From Gammaproteobacteria bacterium (GTDB taxonomy: Bacteria > Pseudomonadota > Gammaproteobacteria > DSM-16500): a DNA stretch of 64,000 bases. The translations under genes and the position numbers were made by a program. Where the stretch lies: the NCBI GenBank assembly GCA_021325575.1, contig JAJPGW010000006.1, positions 62,001-126,000 on the forward strand, read 5' to 3'. Position 1 is the first letter of the stretch. Each line of letters opens with the position of its first letter. Below the pieces are notes generated by a model. That model made no database searches and was not told the DNA's origin. It was given only the letters and a program-made list of their open reading frames with translations. Shown here in pieces: positions 38,905 to 48,254 of this stretch.

Positions 38905-40935
38905 TTATTTTTTCATTACCACTCGATACACCCAGGTGCATAAAAAGAACGTCACGATAATGCTTAAAATACCAGCGAGCGGCATTAATTGGTCCGGCAT
39001 GATTTTCAACGCATCCGATGTTTCCTTTAATGCAAATGGAATCGCTAAAATGACACCCATGATGGATGCACCAGCAACAATTCCGCAAGCGAGTAATAAA
39101 CCGCGATGACGATGCGCTGCAATTTCATGCTCATGCTGCACGCGGGGTTTGTACTTGCTATTCAATCGAAGCTGGATGATATAAGAAAGCAAACCACCGA
39201 TCACAACCGGTATGGTCGTATTCATCGGCAAATAAATCGATAAACCGACGGCTAATACCGGCAAGCGTGTGCCGAATTGTTTTACGATTTCATCGATACC
39301 AATGCAAATCACAGCAATCACAGCGCCCACACCGAGCATCAACCAAGGTAAATTATGTGTATAAACACCTTGTGCGACTGCGGCCATCAACACAGCTTGT
39401 GGCGCAGACAACATTTGCGCTTTGCTCATGCCAGGATGCGGGAAGACACCGCCAATGCCATAAGCGTGATACAGCAAATCTAAAATCGGCGGAACAACAA
39501 ATGAAGCAACCACCACACCGAAAATTAACATCATCTGTTGCTTCCAGGGCGTAGCACCTAACATCTGGCCCACTTTCAAATCTTGCATAGTGTCATTCGA
39601 AATCGCAATGCTGACGCCCATGATCACGCAAGTCCCGATACCGAGAACGACTCCCAACAGTTCCCGACCATGCACACCGCCTACGGTATTAAAAAACGCA
39701 AGCAACGCAAGACACAAAATCAGTAAGGCTGAAACCACTAATCCAGAAACCGGTGTGTTTGATGACCCAATGAGCCCTGCAAAATAAGCTGAAATAGAAC
39801 AAAATACAAAACCGCCAATCAATACATAAATGGCGCTGAATCCACAAATCAACACGCGGAACGAATGCGAAACCGGCGAGTGATCAGGAACAAGGTGCCC
39901 CGCAATCAAAATAAAAAGCGGAATTAAAATTAAAATAGATGCCCATAAAACATAATTAATGGGAATATCTTTTTCCGTACGGATCGCATGGATTCCCATG
40001 ATTTTGTCTTGTTTGGCTTTTTTCAGCGTTGTAAAAGAAGCTGAAATACTTTGAGTGATCGGCTTCAACAAAGTAAACAATGTCCAAATCGATCCAACCA
40101 ACATGGTCCCCACACCGATATAACGAATGTAGGATTGATACAATGTATTAACCGCATCCGTGCTGGCGCCCGCCGGTGTACCAAAAATCCAAGCAAGAAT
40201 AGGAACGCCTGCTACCCAGCCAATCAAAATACCCACCAAGAAACTGATCGCCACATTGATCCCAACGATGTAACCCGCAGCAATCAGCGCTGGCGATAAT
40301 CCCAATTCAAAACCAAACACAGAACTGGATGAGCGCACCCAAAAATCAAACGTATCCGTCAGTATTTGAAATCCAATTTGAAACAGGGAAATCACGCCAC
40401 CTGCGAGCCCGCCATAGGTCAGACATTTCATATCCGATTTTTCATTGGTAACGCTTGCTTTTAAAACGTTACTGATCGCGATCCCTTCGGGATAGCGTAA
40501 GGTCCTATCTAATAACAAAGCGCGTCTTAACGGAATAGTAAATAAAACACCGATCGTGCCGCCCAGCAAAGAAAGAAACACTGTCTGCCAATAATAAAAT
40601 CCAGACCAAGCATGCAGAATAATCATCGCCGGTAAAATAAATGCAACACCTGAGATCAATGATTCCCCGACCGATGCCATGGTTTGTACCATGGTATTTT
40701 CCAAAATATTGGAATTGCGAAAAAACCGCAGAATACTCATCGAAATAATCGCAGCCGGAATCGACGCGGAAATGGTTTGACCCACTCTCAAGCCTAAATA
40801 AGCATTGGCTGCAGCAAGAATAACAGTAAGAATAGTACCCAGAATAATAACTTTAAGCGTAATTTCGGGCAAAGACTGGCTAGCGGGTATAACGGGACTC
40901 TCTGTTACCTGGTGGTTCAACTTATTATTCGGCAT
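38905..40935 (-). CDS. OPT-family oligopeptide transporter
   Basis: A 676-residue inner-membrane transporter with about 14-16 hydrophobic segments. The N-terminal SLPEITLKVIILGTILTVIL, AANAYLGLRVGQTISASIPA and later DLKVGQMLGATPWKQQ motifs are characteristic of the bacterial OPT family. These importers take up small peptides and in some cases metal-chelate complexes, driven by proton symport. It is a single gene. Its substrate cannot be told from sequence; amino-acid-auxotrophic intracellular bacteria often rely on such carriers. Confidence 0.92.
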   Translation of the reverse strand: MPNNKLNHQVTESPVIPASQSLPEITLKVIILGTILTVILAAANAYLGLRVGQTISASIPAAIISMSILRFFRNSNILENTMVQTMASVGESLISGVAFILPAMIILHAWSGFYYWQTVFLSLLGGTIGVLFTIPLRRALLLDRTLRYPEGIAISNVLKASVTNEKSDMKCLTYGGLAGGVISLFQIGFQILTDTFDFWVRSSSSVFGFELGLSPALIAAGYIVGINVAISFLVGILIGWVAGVPILAWIFGTPAGASTDAVNTLYQSYIRYIGVGTMLVGSIWTLFTLLKPITQSISASFTTLKKAKQDKIMGIHAIRTEKDIPINYVLWASILILIPLFILIAGHLVPDHSPVSHSFRVLICGFSAIYVLIGGFVFCSISAYFAGLIGSSNTPVSGLVVSALLILCLALLAFFNTVGGVHGRELLGVVLGIGTCVIMGVSIAISNDTMQDLKVGQMLGATPWKQQMMLIFGVVVASFVVPPILDLLYHAYGIGGVFPHPGMSKAQMLSAPQAVLMAAVAQGVYTHNLPWLMLGVGAVIAVICIGIDEIVKQFGTRLPVLAVGLSIYLPMNTTIPVVIGGLLSYIIQLRLNSKYKPRVQHEHEIAAHRHRGLLLACGIVAGASIMGVILAIPFALKETSDALKIMPDQLMPLAGILSIIVTFFLCTWVYRVVMKK

Positions 40936-41094
40936 AAAATAAATACCCCACAGTTTTGATTACTGTCCTTTTTATTCGACGTTTTAAGCGATTACTACGA
41001 GGAAAAGGATGAGAAATTCTTATTTAATTATCGAAATCGCTAATCAATAAGATTAACACAAAGGTTTTGGGGGATACAATGAAAAATAAGGGGA

Positions 41095-43080
41095 TTAGGG
41101 TCTCATGGCCATCGGTTCAGGGGGTGCCGGCATCTGATAAACATAGCCGCCCCAAAGCGCATCAAATGCCAACTGCCTGAATTCTTCTAAACGAGATCCA
41201 GGGGTAAACGTTTTTCTATACCCTTCATCCGCATCCCGTTCACCAAGATGGATACCGTCCCAAATAAGCTTATTTAATGTTTTGAGGTCTTCGAAGGCTA
41301 TTCTACGTTCATCATCTGATTTTGTTACGTCTTTAGAAATGAGAGAGATAGATCGGTATAAATTTCCGAGGTTAGGATTGTCCGGAATTAATTTATGATA
41401 TTTAGTTTGAAGATTTAAAAGGACTCGCGCCTTTACATATTCATTATTGTAATTTCGTAATTTAATGTATGCGTAAAATAAATTGGCACCCTGTTTATGT
41501 TTTTCTGACAATTCGAACAATTTATTCCAAATTCCGCGATCCTTAATAAATTGATCTTCGGTCATATTGTTTTTCAATTTGAAATAGTTCTTGATTCCTA
41601 GTTTTAATTGTTTGATTTCTTCGGTAATGATTTTCGGTAATTCCTTTTCACGTTCTTGAAACATACTCACCATGTCTTTTATCAAAACTTTTTTTAATTT
41701 TTGCTTGGTCGCCAATAATTTTTTTTCATCTTGTTCTAGTGTACCATCGTTTGAGGTTTTAAATTTTCCTGGTTTTAAAATGACACCATCAAATGATTTA
41801 AAATACATCGTGTCGTTTTCTTTATCGTCTTCTCGATCTAACCCCACTCGCAATGGAATCCAGAAACTTTCATCTTCATCGGTTAATTTGGCTGCATCAA
41901 TAAATTCCATCAATTGCGGTCGAAAAAAACGATGCAAATGCTTAAATAATTTGTTGACTGAATTTCCGGAAAGCACAGTGGGGTTTTTGTGATTTTTTAC
42001 GCTAGTCTGTTTAACATCACGTAACTCACCAAAAACAGGATTGCCACCGCCCAAAGGAACCACAAACCAAGCCTTTAGCGCAGCATTTTTGCCATGATAA
42101 AAAGTCAATTCATCTACGCGATATGTTTGCTTAAAGGCTTCTTCATCTTTGACTTCAAGATTGAGATATAATAATTCTTTGTTGTAAATCCAGGATGTTT
42201 TTGCTGTGGGATCTTGCCCGGGAGTTTGTTCGACAAAAGGAACATTTTGCGCGTAGTGGAGTTTTAATTGATAATGTTGTTTCGCGTCTTCCCATGCCAG
42301 TTCACATTCGCCGCCTAAACCAAATGCTGCAGTAAGTCTTTTGGAAAAATCATTTGTTTTGTTTTCTTCGAGTTTCTTTAAAAAATCCGCAGTGGATAAT
42401 TTTTCAGACTCAAACTCCGCTTTTGAAACATCAACAAAAGCTTCAGGATCAGTCTGTTTTTTCTTTTTTTGAACTGGTTGCGTTTCATCGTCACCCTGCG
42501 TTTTCATGCTTTGTTCTGTTTTCTCATCGTCTTGTTTTGCGCGAGGACGTTTTTTTGGTTGAGGAGTTCCGCTAGTTTTTTCTTCTTTTTGCGAACGAAG
42601 TTTGCTGCAAAGCGCTAAACAAAATTCACGGATTTGCTTTTTTTTGGGGTGAAGCCCTTCACCTGACATCTTTTTCCCGGATTTCATGTTGACATTGAAA
42701 AGCGTTCCGCCGTTTGCATTAAAAACACAGACATCTTGTGTTTCGGGATAGATATAGAGTGCTATGGGTTGGCTTTCTGGCCATTCGACATTTAATCGAT
42801 ATGATTTGAGGCCATCCCCATCTTTTCCTTCAACCAAGCTATATTGGGCAATCAGTTTACCCAAAAAGTCTGAAAAATTGGCGGCCTCGGCTCGCAGCCG
42901 ATTCCAGGTTTGGATGAGTTCATCTTTATTGGTAGATGGGATGGAAAGTCTAGAGCCTTCCTCTTTTTGATTATCCGTTGGAAAAGAAGAAAGTGCTGGT
43001 AAATCAAGAGGATAACCATGAAAACCCGGCTGCTGTTTTACTTCCATGTCCGTATGGTTTTCTGATCTAAAGAAAGTCAT
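41095..43080 (-). CDS. Large orphan protein with NLS-like clusters, candidate effector
   Basis: A protein of 661 codons with no recognised domain, signal peptide or membrane segment. The N-terminal 160 residues and the region 220-400 each look like globular domains. Between them is a charged, low-complexity linker with basic clusters KKRPR (about 176-180) and KKKK (about 205-208), resembling nuclear-localisation signals. The C-terminal third is helical and charged, ending in a Pro-Met-rich tail. A PmrA-type box lies upstream. If that -10 is used, transcription starts only a few bases before ATG 43080, so ATG 43047 (650 residues) is a strong alternative start. A candidate Dot/Icm effector by inference. 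Confidence 0.72.
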   Translation of the reverse strand: MTFFRSENHTDMEVKQQPGFHGYPLDLPALSSFPTDNQKEEGSRLSIPSTNKDELIQTWNRLRAEAANFSDFLGKLIAQYSLVEGKDGDGLKSYRLNVEWPESQPIALYIYPETQDVCVFNANGGTLFNVNMKSGKKMSGEGLHPKKKQIREFCLALCSKLRSQKEEKTSGTPQPKKRPRAKQDDEKTEQSMKTQGDDETQPVQKKKKQTDPEAFVDVSKAEFESEKLSTADFLKKLEENKTNDFSKRLTAAFGLGGECELAWEDAKQHYQLKLHYAQNVPFVEQTPGQDPTAKTSWIYNKELLYLNLEVKDEEAFKQTYRVDELTFYHGKNAALKAWFVVPLGGGNPVFGELRDVKQTSVKNHKNPTVLSGNSVNKLFKHLHRFFRPQLMEFIDAAKLTDEDESFWIPLRVGLDREDDKENDTMYFKSFDGVILKPGKFKTSNDGTLEQDEKKLLATKQKLKKVLIKDMVSMFQEREKELPKIITEEIKQLKLGIKNYFKLKNNMTEDQFIKDRGIWNKLFELSEKHKQGANLFYAYIKLRNYNNEYVKARVLLNLQTKYHKLIPDNPNLGNLYRSISLISKDVTKSDDERRIAFEDLKTLNKLIWDGIHLGERDADEGYRKTFTPGSRLEEFRQLAFDALWGGYVYQMPAPPEPMAMRP

Positions 43081-43089
43081 TCTGGCGCT

Positions 43090-43122
43090 ATTCTATCAGT
43101 TGGATCTTAAAATAGGCTTAAG
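43090..43122 (-). promoter_or_regulatory. PmrA-type tandem box and -10 element, minus strand
   Basis: On the minus strand CTTAAG (43122-43117), five bases, TTTAAG (43111-43106), ten bases, TAGAAT (43095-43090). The match to YTTAAK-N5-YTTAAK is exact, and the distance to the -10 equals that before the 1233 gene. The upstream half-site overlaps the engB stop codon. Confidence 0.6.
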
Positions 43123-43717
43123 AAGCGCTCTTTTTCCACCAGGGTGCGAGAGCGCTTTTGAGCTCATCCAATCCCTGCCCTTTTACAGCTGAAAAAAGTT
43201 GTACTGAAAACGGCGTGCCATATTCGCTAATTGCTTCAGAGACTAGCGAGAGCGTTTTTCGTTGTTGATTGGGGGTGAGCTTGTCAGATTTATTTAAAAG
43301 AATATGCACGGCCAATTCTGAAGCGTTGGCCCATTCCAGCATCTGCAAATCAAAATCTTTTAAAGGATGCCGAATATCCATCACTAAGATCAGCCCGTGC
43401 AAACATTGTCGTTCATAAAGATAAGTATTGATAAGTGTCTGCCAATGTTTTTTCATGTTGGGCGGCACTTTGGCGTAACCGTATCCCGGCAAATCCGCGA
43501 TACGATGTTTTTCATCCAATCCAAATAAATTAATGTGCTGCGTGCGACCGGGTGTTTTACTGACGCGCGCTAGACTATTATTTTTGGTCAGTTGATTTAA
43601 AACGCTCGATTTGCCTGCATTGGAACGCCCAATGATCGCAATTTCGACGCCGGCATCTGGCGGCAATTGATGTAAGTTCGCAACACTTAAAAGAAACGTA
43701 GCTTTTTGATAGTTCAT
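43118..43717 (-). CDS. engB: Ribosome-biogenesis GTPase EngB/YihA
   Basis: A 199-residue TRAFAC GTPase for 50S assembly. G1 is GRSNAGKSS, the G2-region is KTPGRTQHINLF, G3 is DLPGYGYA, G4 is LNKSDKL and G5 is the SAVKG region. The length matches the family. It is divergent from uvrD with 17 bp between starts. Its stop codon lies in the tandem box controlling the next gene. Confidence 0.95.
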   Translation of the reverse strand: MNYQKATFLLSVANLHQLPPDAGVEIAIIGRSNAGKSSVLNQLTKNNSLARVSKTPGRTQHINLFGLDEKHRIADLPGYGYAKVPPNMKKHWQTLINTYLYERQCLHGLILVMDIRHPLKDFDLQMLEWANASELAVHILLNKSDKLTPNQQRKTLSLVSEAISEYGTPFSVQLFSAVKGQGLDELKSALAPWWKKSAS

Positions 43718-43734
43718 CGTTATAATTCCTCGCT

Positions 43735-45900
43735 ATGACTATCATACTCGATTCTCTGAATGACGCACAGCGGGAAGCGGTCGCTGCCCCCCTTTGTCAT
43801 CAATTAATTTTGGCCGGTGCCGGCAGCGGCAAGACGCGCGTCTTGGTGCATCGCATCGCCTGGTTGATTGAAAATGAGGGATTATCCCCTTTTAATATTT
43901 TAGCGGTGACATTTACCAATAAAGCCGCGCATGAAATGCGTTCGCGCATCGAAACCTTTTTGGGTGCCGCTGGAAAAAATATGTGGATAGGCACTTTCCA
44001 CAGCCTCGCGCATCGATTGTTGCGCATGCACTGGCAAGAAGCGGGTCTGCCGCAACTTTTTCAAATTTTAGATTCGGATGATCAATATCGTTTAATCAAA
44101 CGTATTTTAGCCGCTTTAGAGCTGGATGAAGATCGTTGGCCGCCAAAACAAGCGCAATGGTTTATCAATTCTAAAAAAGATGAAGGATTGGAAGCGAGCC
44201 AATTACCGGATTACGGTGACATCGCAACGCGCACCATGATAAAGATTTATCGCGCATACGAAGAAGCTTGTCAGCGCAGTGGTTTAGTGGATTTTGCTGG
44301 ATTATTGTTAAAAGCTCACCAGCTATTATTAAAAAATCCGGAATTATTAGCCCACTATCAACAACGTTTTCGCTGCATTTTGGTTGATGAGTTTCAAGAT
44401 ACTAATGCGATTCAATATGCCTGGGTGCGATTGCTGACGGGCAAAGACAATTTTTTAATGATTGTCGGCGATGATGATCAATCCATTTATGGCTGGCGCG
44501 GTGCGAAGATTGAAAATATTTATCGATTTAGTAAAGATTTTCCGAATGCGACAACGGTTCGGCTCGAACAAAACTATCGTTCAACAGGAATTATTTTAAA
44601 AGCCGCCAATGCTTTGATCGCGCAAAATACCGGTCGATTAGGCAAAAATTTATGGACCGCAGGCGGCGAAGGCGAGCGCATCACGGTTTATGCTGCATTT
44701 AATGATTTAGATGAGGCGCGATTTTTAGTTAATCGCATTCAGGATTGGTCACGCATGGGCCGCGCCTTGCGCGATGTTGCGATTTTGTATCGCTCCAATG
44801 CGCAATCACGCGTGATCGAAGAAGCATTATTGCAATTTGGTATTGCTTATCGGGTTTATGGCGGTTTTCGTTTTTATGAGCGCGCGGAAATCAAAGACGC
44901 ACTCAATTATTTGCGTTTGATATTAAATCGGGATGATGACGCTGCATTTGAACGAGTGGTGAATACACCCACGCGTGGAATTGGCGATCGCACGATTGAA
45001 TCATTGCGTGAAACAGCGCAGCAAAAAAATATTTCGCTCTGGATGGCAGCCAAACATTTATTGGAACAGAAATTTTTTGCAGCACGCGCAGCGAATGCGT
45101 TAGAGCATTTCTTGAAAGTGATTGATACACTGGCCGATGACACAAAAGAATTTGAATTGCATGAACAAGTCGAACACGTTATTCATAATAGCGGCTTGAT
45201 TGAACATTTCCGCAAAGAAAAAGGCGAAAAAGGGTTAGCGCGCATTGAAAACTTAGAAGAATTAGTCAACGCAGCTCGCCAATTTGATTTAACTGATACC
45301 GATCTGGAAATGTCTTCCCTCGCGGCCTTTTTAGCGTATTCATCACTGGAATCTGGCGAAAACCAAGCGGAAGATTTTCAGGATTGTGTGCAGCTTATGA
45401 CATTGCATTCAGCAAAAGGTCTGGAATTTCCCGTCGTCTTTTTAGCAGGCTGCGAAGAAGGATTGTTCCCGCATTACATGTCCATGGATGATGAAAAAGG
45501 ATTAGAAGAAGAGCGCCGCTTATGTTATGTCGGCATGACGCGTGCGATGCAAAAATTATATTTAACCTACGCAGAAACGCGCCGTTTGCATGGCAAAGAA
45601 GTCTTTCATCGCCCATCAAGATTTTTAACGGAAATCCCGGCGGATTTTCTGGAAGAAGTGCGCATGAAAACCAAAGTCGCGCGTGCGGGGAGTTATGCAT
45701 CCAGTCCCGTTAAATCCAGCACGCCGAAAATCCAAGATCCTGAAGCTCAATTTCGTATCGGTCAACGCGTGAAACATCATCAGTTTGGCGAAGGCACCAT
45801 TTTGCAATATGAAGGCCGTGGCGAACATGCGCGTATCCAAGTGCGTTTTGAAAAAGCAGGGACCAAGTGGTTGATTGCGAGCTTTGTGGCAGCTGGGTAA
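43735..45900 (+). CDS. uvrD: DNA helicase II
   Basis: A 721-residue superfamily 1A 3'-5' helicase in nucleotide-excision and mismatch repair. The N-terminal LNDAQREAVAAP Q-motif region, Walker A AGAGSGKTR, VTFTNKAAHEM (Ia), VDEFQDTN (II), GDDDQSIYGWRGA (III), LEQNYRST (IV), TLHSAKGLEFPVVF (V) and YVGMTRAMQKLYL (VI) are all present. The C-terminal 50 residues (RIGQRVKHHQFGEGTILQYE) form the UvrD-type RNA-polymerase-binding Tudor-like domain. This distinguishes it from Rep. Confidence 0.95.
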   Translation: MTIILDSLNDAQREAVAAPLCHQLILAGAGSGKTRVLVHRIAWLIENEGLSPFNILAVTFTNKAAHEMRSRIETFLGAAGKNMWIGTFHSLAHRLLRMHWQEAGLPQLFQILDSDDQYRLIKRILAALELDEDRWPPKQAQWFINSKKDEGLEASQLPDYGDIATRTMIKIYRAYEEACQRSGLVDFAGLLLKAHQLLLKNPELLAHYQQRFRCILVDEFQDTNAIQYAWVRLLTGKDNFLMIVGDDDQSIYGWRGAKIENIYRFSKDFPNATTVRLEQNYRSTGIILKAANALIAQNTGRLGKNLWTAGGEGERITVYAAFNDLDEARFLVNRIQDWSRMGRALRDVAILYRSNAQSRVIEEALLQFGIAYRVYGGFRFYERAEIKDALNYLRLILNRDDDAAFERVVNTPTRGIGDRTIESLRETAQQKNISLWMAAKHLLEQKFFAARAANALEHFLKVIDTLADDTKEFELHEQVEHVIHNSGLIEHFRKEKGEKGLARIENLEELVNAARQFDLTDTDLEMSSLAAFLAYSSLESGENQAEDFQDCVQLMTLHSAKGLEFPVVFLAGCEEGLFPHYMSMDDEKGLEEERRLCYVGMTRAMQKLYLTYAETRRLHGKEVFHRPSRFLTEIPADFLEEVRMKTKVARAGSYASSPVKSSTPKIQDPEAQFRIGQRVKHHQFGEGTILQYEGRGEHARIQVRFEKAGTKWLIASFVAAG

Positions 45901-45917
45901 TGCGAAGACATCTTCGT

Positions 45918-45998
45918 CGTCATTGCGAGGAGTGTTTTTCACGACGAAGCAATCTCTTGGAGATTGCTTCGTCGTGAAAAGCACTCCTCGCAATGACG
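45918..45998. repeat. Palindromic interspersed repeat, family A, copy 5
   Basis: An 81-bp, nearly perfect palindrome: outer arms CGTCATTGCGAGG / CCTCGCAATGACG, inner GTGTTTTTCACGACGAAGC paired with GCTTCGTCGTGAAAAGCAC. It lies between convergent uvrD and the Sel1 gene. It is the most intact copy in the window. Confidence 0.92.
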
Positions 45999-46002
45999 GC
46001 AA

Positions 46003-46776
46003 TTATTTTTTAATTTCATCCAATTTTTTCTGAGCAAACGCATTTTGCCCCGTTTCTGCTAAATACTTCAGCTGTTCTACCGCGGTCGAACTCCCCAGCC
46101 GCGCCGCTTCCGCAAAAAAATTCGCTGCCATCTCATGATCTTCAGGAAGTCCCTCGCCCCGCTGATACATCAATCCAAGATAATAAATCGCAATCCCATC
46201 CCCTTTAAAACTCGCTTTTTTAAACCAAAAAATCGCTTCACCATAGTTTTGCGCAATACCATTTCCCATCAAATGACACAATCCTATATGCCGCATCGCG
46301 ATCGGTAAATTTTGTTCTGCAGCTTTGTGAAAAAAATCCAGTGCAGTAGAAATATCTTTTTTTACACCAAGCCCTTCTAAATACATATACCCCAAATTAT
46401 TTTGCGCAAGCGGAAAATTTTGCGCCGCCGCTTTCAGATACCAATGCAATGCTAATTCATAATTTTTTTCTTTTTCAAAAAAACGTCCTAAATTAAATTG
46501 CGCCAGCACAAAATCTTGTGCCGCCGCTTTTTCATACCATGAAAGCGCGAGTGAAATATTTTTTTCAACACCATACCCATTTTCATGCATCACCCCCAAA
46601 TTAAACTGTGCATTCGGATAATGTTGCAGCGCCGCTTGTTCATAATAGCTAAACGCTTTTTTGTAATCTTGTTTTACGGTTTTCCCAGAATAATAAGCAT
46701 AACCTAATTCATTCAGAGCTTCTTTTTCTTGTCGCTTTGCCCGATCAATCAAACCTAAGCTGTCCATTAATTTCAT
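46003..46776 (-). CDS. Sel1-like repeat protein
   Basis: A 257-residue solenoid. From about residue 18 it is made of six to seven Sel1-like repeats of 36 residues (A-x-x-x-LG-x-x-Y-x-x-G-x-G-V-x-x-D). Examples are LNELGYAYYSGKTVKQDYKKA, AQFNLGVMHENGYGVEKNIS and AQNNLGYMYLEGLGVKKDIS. Such proteins mediate protein-protein contacts, and in Legionella (LpnE, EnhC) they influence host entry. No signal peptide is visible. ATG 46776 with GGGA is preferred over a TTG further upstream. TATAAT at 46805-46800 on the minus strand is a good -10. Partner unknown. Confidence 0.9.
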   Translation of the reverse strand: MKLMDSLGLIDRAKRQEKEALNELGYAYYSGKTVKQDYKKAFSYYEQAALQHYPNAQFNLGVMHENGYGVEKNISLALSWYEKAAAQDFVLAQFNLGRFFEKEKNYELALHWYLKAAAQNFPLAQNNLGYMYLEGLGVKKDISTALDFFHKAAEQNLPIAMRHIGLCHLMGNGIAQNYGEAIFWFKKASFKGDGIAIYYLGLMYQRGEGLPEDHEMAANFFAEAARLGSSTAVEQLKYLAETGQNAFAQKKLDEIKK

Positions 46777-46839
46777 AAAGACTTCCCAAATAAACAAAGA
46801 TTATATAGAATCTAAAAAAAATATCATAAGGAGATGGTT

Positions 46840-47181
46840 ATGAATAGTGGCGCTACTGTAACGACGGATCAACTTCCTTCCTCAACTGCTGTTATCCCAG
46901 GAACAACAACTGAAACAACCATTGACTCGAAAAGCGTGACACAAACCGACAGATGCTGTGGCATCGAATATGCCAAGAAAAGTTGTGACTGCAAAGATGG
47001 TTGTTGCTGTTTCAAGTGCTCTTTCGGCTTATGCGGGCAAGATTGTTGCACCTGTACTTGTTGCGAAGCGCTGGGTTGTATTGGAAATCTCTGGAAATGG
47101 CTTACTTCATGTTGTACTTCTGAAAATTGCAGCTCAATCGCGGATTGCTGCGATAATGTGGAAAGATGCCTGAATCGATAA
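46840..47181 (+). CDS. Cysteine-rich small protein, orphan
   Basis: A 113-residue protein with about 21 cysteines, nearly all in the C-terminal 75 residues, as CC, CCC and CxC clusters (KDGCCCFKCSFGLCGQDCC). The N-terminal 35 residues are Thr/Ser-rich and disordered. There is no signal peptide. AAGGAG is at the right distance from ATG 46840; the ATG at 46834 is too close to it. Possible roles are metal binding, or S-palmitoylation after delivery into a eukaryotic host. It is divergent from the Sel1 gene and has its own terminator. It shares no clear alignment with the 50377 protein beyond Cys clustering. Confidence 0.75.
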   Translation: MNSGATVTTDQLPSSTAVIPGTTTETTIDSKSVTQTDRCCGIEYAKKSCDCKDGCCCFKCSFGLCGQDCCTCTCCEALGCIGNLWKWLTSCCTSENCSSIADCCDNVERCLNR

Positions 47182-47187
47182 AAAATG

Positions 47188-47227
47188 GCGGCAGACCAAT
47201 TATCTCGGGTTCTGCTGCTTTTTTTTT
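47188..47227 (+). terminator. Intrinsic terminator of the Cys-rich gene
   Basis: GCGGCAGA (47188-47195) pairs with TCTGCTGC (47211-47218, one G-T wobble), then nine T. It starts 7 bp after the stop codon. Confidence 0.85.
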
Positions 47228-47294
47228 GGAACATCCCATTTAAATAAAAATTATTGAATAAAATCAATAAACTAATCTTATTTTGTATCGGTGC

Positions 47295-47300
47295 TATAAT
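47295..47300 (+). promoter_or_regulatory. Extended -10 before the paralogous orphan pair
   Basis: TATAAT preceded by TGC forms an extended -10 (GTGCTATAAT), 32 bp before ATG 47333. No good -35 and no TTAA tandem box are seen, so regulation differs from the four boxed orphan genes. Confidence 0.6.
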
Positions 47301-47332
47301 ATTAGTATCTAAAAAAATCTTAGGAGGCGGTT

Positions 47333-48229
47333 ATGGCCTCATCAAAAAAAGTATTTACTTCATTAGGCGCAAAACTTCGTGATGCAGATAAAAATTTAGA
47401 TAATTCTGATGATGAAGAAGAACTTCCTAGACAAACTGTCGAGGCCAAAAGTAAAAATATTGAGTTGGATCAAAATATTTTAGACAAAATTCAGTTTAGT
47501 GACGACAAGTTAGGTGCAGAAAAATTATGGGATGCTCTTCTAGAAATTGTAAGCAGGCATGCTGATAACGAATTTAAAGATAAAATCGCCTCAATTGAGC
47601 AAGATTTAGGAGAACACAAAGATCCCCGCCTTGCACTACATGATTTATATACCGAATTAAAAGTATTAACCCCCGAACCCAGTTGGGCAAAAGAATGTAT
47701 CGAATATATTGAAAAAAAATTCAATCCATACCAAGCGCCGAGAGAAAGTTCCGATCACAAAGAATCTGTTGATGAGCAAAGGGAAGCTCGTGGTTCAACG
47801 CTGAAAAAAGCTGAAGCGAAAGAAGAAATACCAGGTATTTTTGATTTAGAAGAGCAAAAAGCGCAAGATGTATTTGTCGAATTCCAAATAGATTTGGCTA
47901 AAAAGCTAAGTGATGCCAAAGATTCCAATCTCGAATCCTACAAATTGCTAGGAGAAATTGCAAAAGACTTAAAAGAAAATGAAACTAAGGAAGGATATAG
48001 AAGGGGAAAATACACCATTAATACCCTGTTACAAAAAGTCAAAAATTACAGCGAGACTGGAATGATTGATTCAAGTTTTGCAGAGAATTTTACCCAAAAA
48101 GTTGCCGCTGCTTTAAGAGCAAATGATCCTTCTCGCGAAGCGACCCATTCTGTTACAGAAAAAGACTGGGATGAGGCACAAGTTGACGCACTAAGACAGC
48201 AAAGCGCAAGATACACACGCAAATCATGA
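47333..48229 (+). CDS. Orphan helical protein, first of a related pair
   Basis: A 298-residue, highly charged protein predicted to be mostly helical, with no signal peptide. It begins MASSKKVF, and from about residue 162 has EEIPGIFDLEEQKAQDVFVE, which the next gene repeats as DEVVPGIFDLFEDTAIELF near its own N terminus. The first 150 residues therefore look like an added domain. TAGGAGG precedes ATG 47333. It forms a two-gene unit with 48255. No family is known to me; candidate secreted effector by gene neighbourhood and composition only. Confidence 0.72.
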   Translation: MASSKKVFTSLGAKLRDADKNLDNSDDEEELPRQTVEAKSKNIELDQNILDKIQFSDDKLGAEKLWDALLEIVSRHADNEFKDKIASIEQDLGEHKDPRLALHDLYTELKVLTPEPSWAKECIEYIEKKFNPYQAPRESSDHKESVDEQREARGSTLKKAEAKEEIPGIFDLEEQKAQDVFVEFQIDLAKKLSDAKDSNLESYKLLGEIAKDLKENETKEGYRRGKYTINTLLQKVKNYSETGMIDSSFAENFTQKVAAALRANDPSREATHSVTEKDWDEAQVDALRQQSARYTRKS

Positions 48230-48254
48230 ATTAGAAATTAAACCGGAGGGGTCT

